Shown here one piece after another: positions 6,060 to 6,833 of a stretch of 6,833 nucleotides of DNA. The first letter of the stretch is position 1; every line of letters begins with the position of its first letter. Source of the stretch: Chloroflexota bacterium (GTDB lineage Bacteria; Chloroflexota; Limnocylindria; Limnocylindrales; CSP1-4); assembly GCA_021786915.1 (NCBI GenBank), contig JAJYMP010000367.1, forward strand, positions 1 through 6,833. The letters run 5' to 3'. The translations under genes and the position numbers were made by a program. The notes under the pieces are model-generated. The model had not been told where the DNA came from. It did not search any database and saw only the letters and a program-made list of their open reading frames with translations.

Positions 6060-6833
6060 ATGAGCACCGCCCTGGTCCCCACCCCAACCCCCGCCGCCCT
6101 CGTTCCCACCTGGTCGAACGCCGATCTGGACCGTCTGGTGGCGGCCGTCATCCGGCGGGGCGGCTCCGAGGCCACCCGACACGCCTACCGGCTCGATCTC
6201 GCCCAGTTCTTCGCCTGGCTGCGCGAGCAGGGGCTGACGCCGGCCACCGCCGGCCCGGACGAGCTCGACGGCTACAAGCTCTGGCTGCTGGAGCCAGCGG
6301 CGGGTCGCCAGCCCGAGACCTACACCGTCAGCAGCGTGCGGCGCAAGCTGACGCCGGTCCGCGGCCTGTATGCCGAGGCCGAGCGGCGCCGCCTGCTGCC
6401 GTTCAACCCGGCGGCCTGGCTCCGCAACCCACGGGGCGAGGATCAGGCGGTCGGGGCAGCCCTGTCGCTCGCCCAGGCCCGCGAGCTGCGCGAGCGTATC
6501 GAGGCGGACCTGCCGGATCCCGCGCGGCGGCTCATCGCCCTGCGCGACCGGGCGATGCTGAGCGCGGTGATGATCGGGGCCGGCCCCCGCCGCTCGGAGG
6601 TGGCGGCCATGCGCGGGTCCGACCTGCGCCAGACGCGGGGCCACTGGGTCATCACCATCACCGGCAAGGGCCGCAAGCGCCGCTCGTTGAAGATCGCCCC
6701 GGAGCGACTGCGCTGGCTGACCGAGTGGCTCGCCGCGGCGGGCCTGACCGGCGACGCGCCCATGTTCGTGGCCGTGCCGAAGGGCGGTCGCCTGACCGAC
6801 CGACCGCTCGACGGTCGGGCGGTGGACGCCATC
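6060..6833 (+). CDS. Tyrosine recombinase/integrase (Xer-like), 3' end cut by window
   Basis: The frame runs from ATG 6060 to the window edge without a stop, giving 258 residues. Residues about 20-118 form a SAM-like core-binding domain (TRHAYRLDLAQFFAWLREQG, then the helix TYTVSSVRRKLTPVRGLYAE). The catalytic domain starts near 135 (LSLAQARELRERI). GAGPRRSEVAAM (173-184) carries the first catalytic arginine, R177, and TGKGRKRR (201-208) the beta-hairpin lysine, K203. The HxxR, second His and nucleophilic Tyr would lie past the window. The size fits a XerC/D-like or transposon-type enzyme of about 300-350 residues without a long arm-binding domain. An in-frame TAG at 6015 bounds the start; TTG 6027 is an alternative. 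The ribosome site is weak. It catalyses site-specific DNA strand exchange; its target and element cannot be seen here. Confidence 0.92.
   Translation, partial: MSTALVPTPTPAALVPTWSNADLDRLVAAVIRRGGSEATRHAYRLDLAQFFAWLREQGLTPATAGPDELDGYKLWLLEPAAGRQPETYTVSSVRRKLTPVRGLYAEAERRRLLPFNPAAWLRNPRGEDQAVGAALSLAQARELRERIEADLPDPARRLIALRDRAMLSAVMIGAGPRRSEVAAMRGSDLRQTRGHWVITITGKGRKRRSLKIAPERLRWLTEWLAAAGLTGDAPMFVAVPKGGRLTDRPLDGRAVDAI

Noticed and set aside
1..6833. CRISPR array, tRNA or rRNA genes
   Set aside because: No regularly spaced repeats were seen, and no cloverleaf or rRNA-like stretch was noticed on reading the sequence.

Overview
The window is about 70% GC bacterial DNA with strong G/C bias at third codon positions. 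The style of the complex I subunits, a YwiC-like membrane protein and a Xer-type recombinase would fit Chloroflexota (Thermomicrobia- or Limnocylindria-like), but this assignment is tentative and other high-GC phyla are possible.

Layout. Left (1-1631, + strand): two overlapping membrane-protein genes, an NnrS-like multi-pass protein cut by the window edge and a YwiC-like protein. Centre (1838-3897, + strand): nuoB and nuoD of respiratory complex I, overlapping by an ATGA, with no nuoC between them and no nuoA in front. Right of centre (5785 down to 3950, - strand): a chain of overlapping reading frames ending in a MidA/NDUFAF7-type SAM-dependent methyltransferase that converges on nuoD. The two upstream members of the chain are small, unrecognised and weakly supported, and one needs a -1 frameshift. 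Right edge (6060-6833, + strand): the first 258 residues of a tyrosine recombinase, preceded by a short, comparatively AT-rich leader with several inverted repeats.

How the genes may work together. The most coherent story is complex I. NuoB and NuoD form the junction of terminal cluster N2 and the quinone pocket. Next to them lies a homologue of NDUFAF7, the mitochondrial enzyme that symmetrically dimethylates an arginine of NDUFS2, the NuoD counterpart. The equivalent arginine is present here (NuoD R101). The two genes at the left could belong to an anaerobic or nitrogen-oxide respiration module, since both families have been linked to it elsewhere. The recombinase suggests a mobile-element or accessory boundary near 5.8-6.0 kb. 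I see no CRISPR array, tRNA, rRNA or complete insertion sequence, and no convincing unknown defence system.
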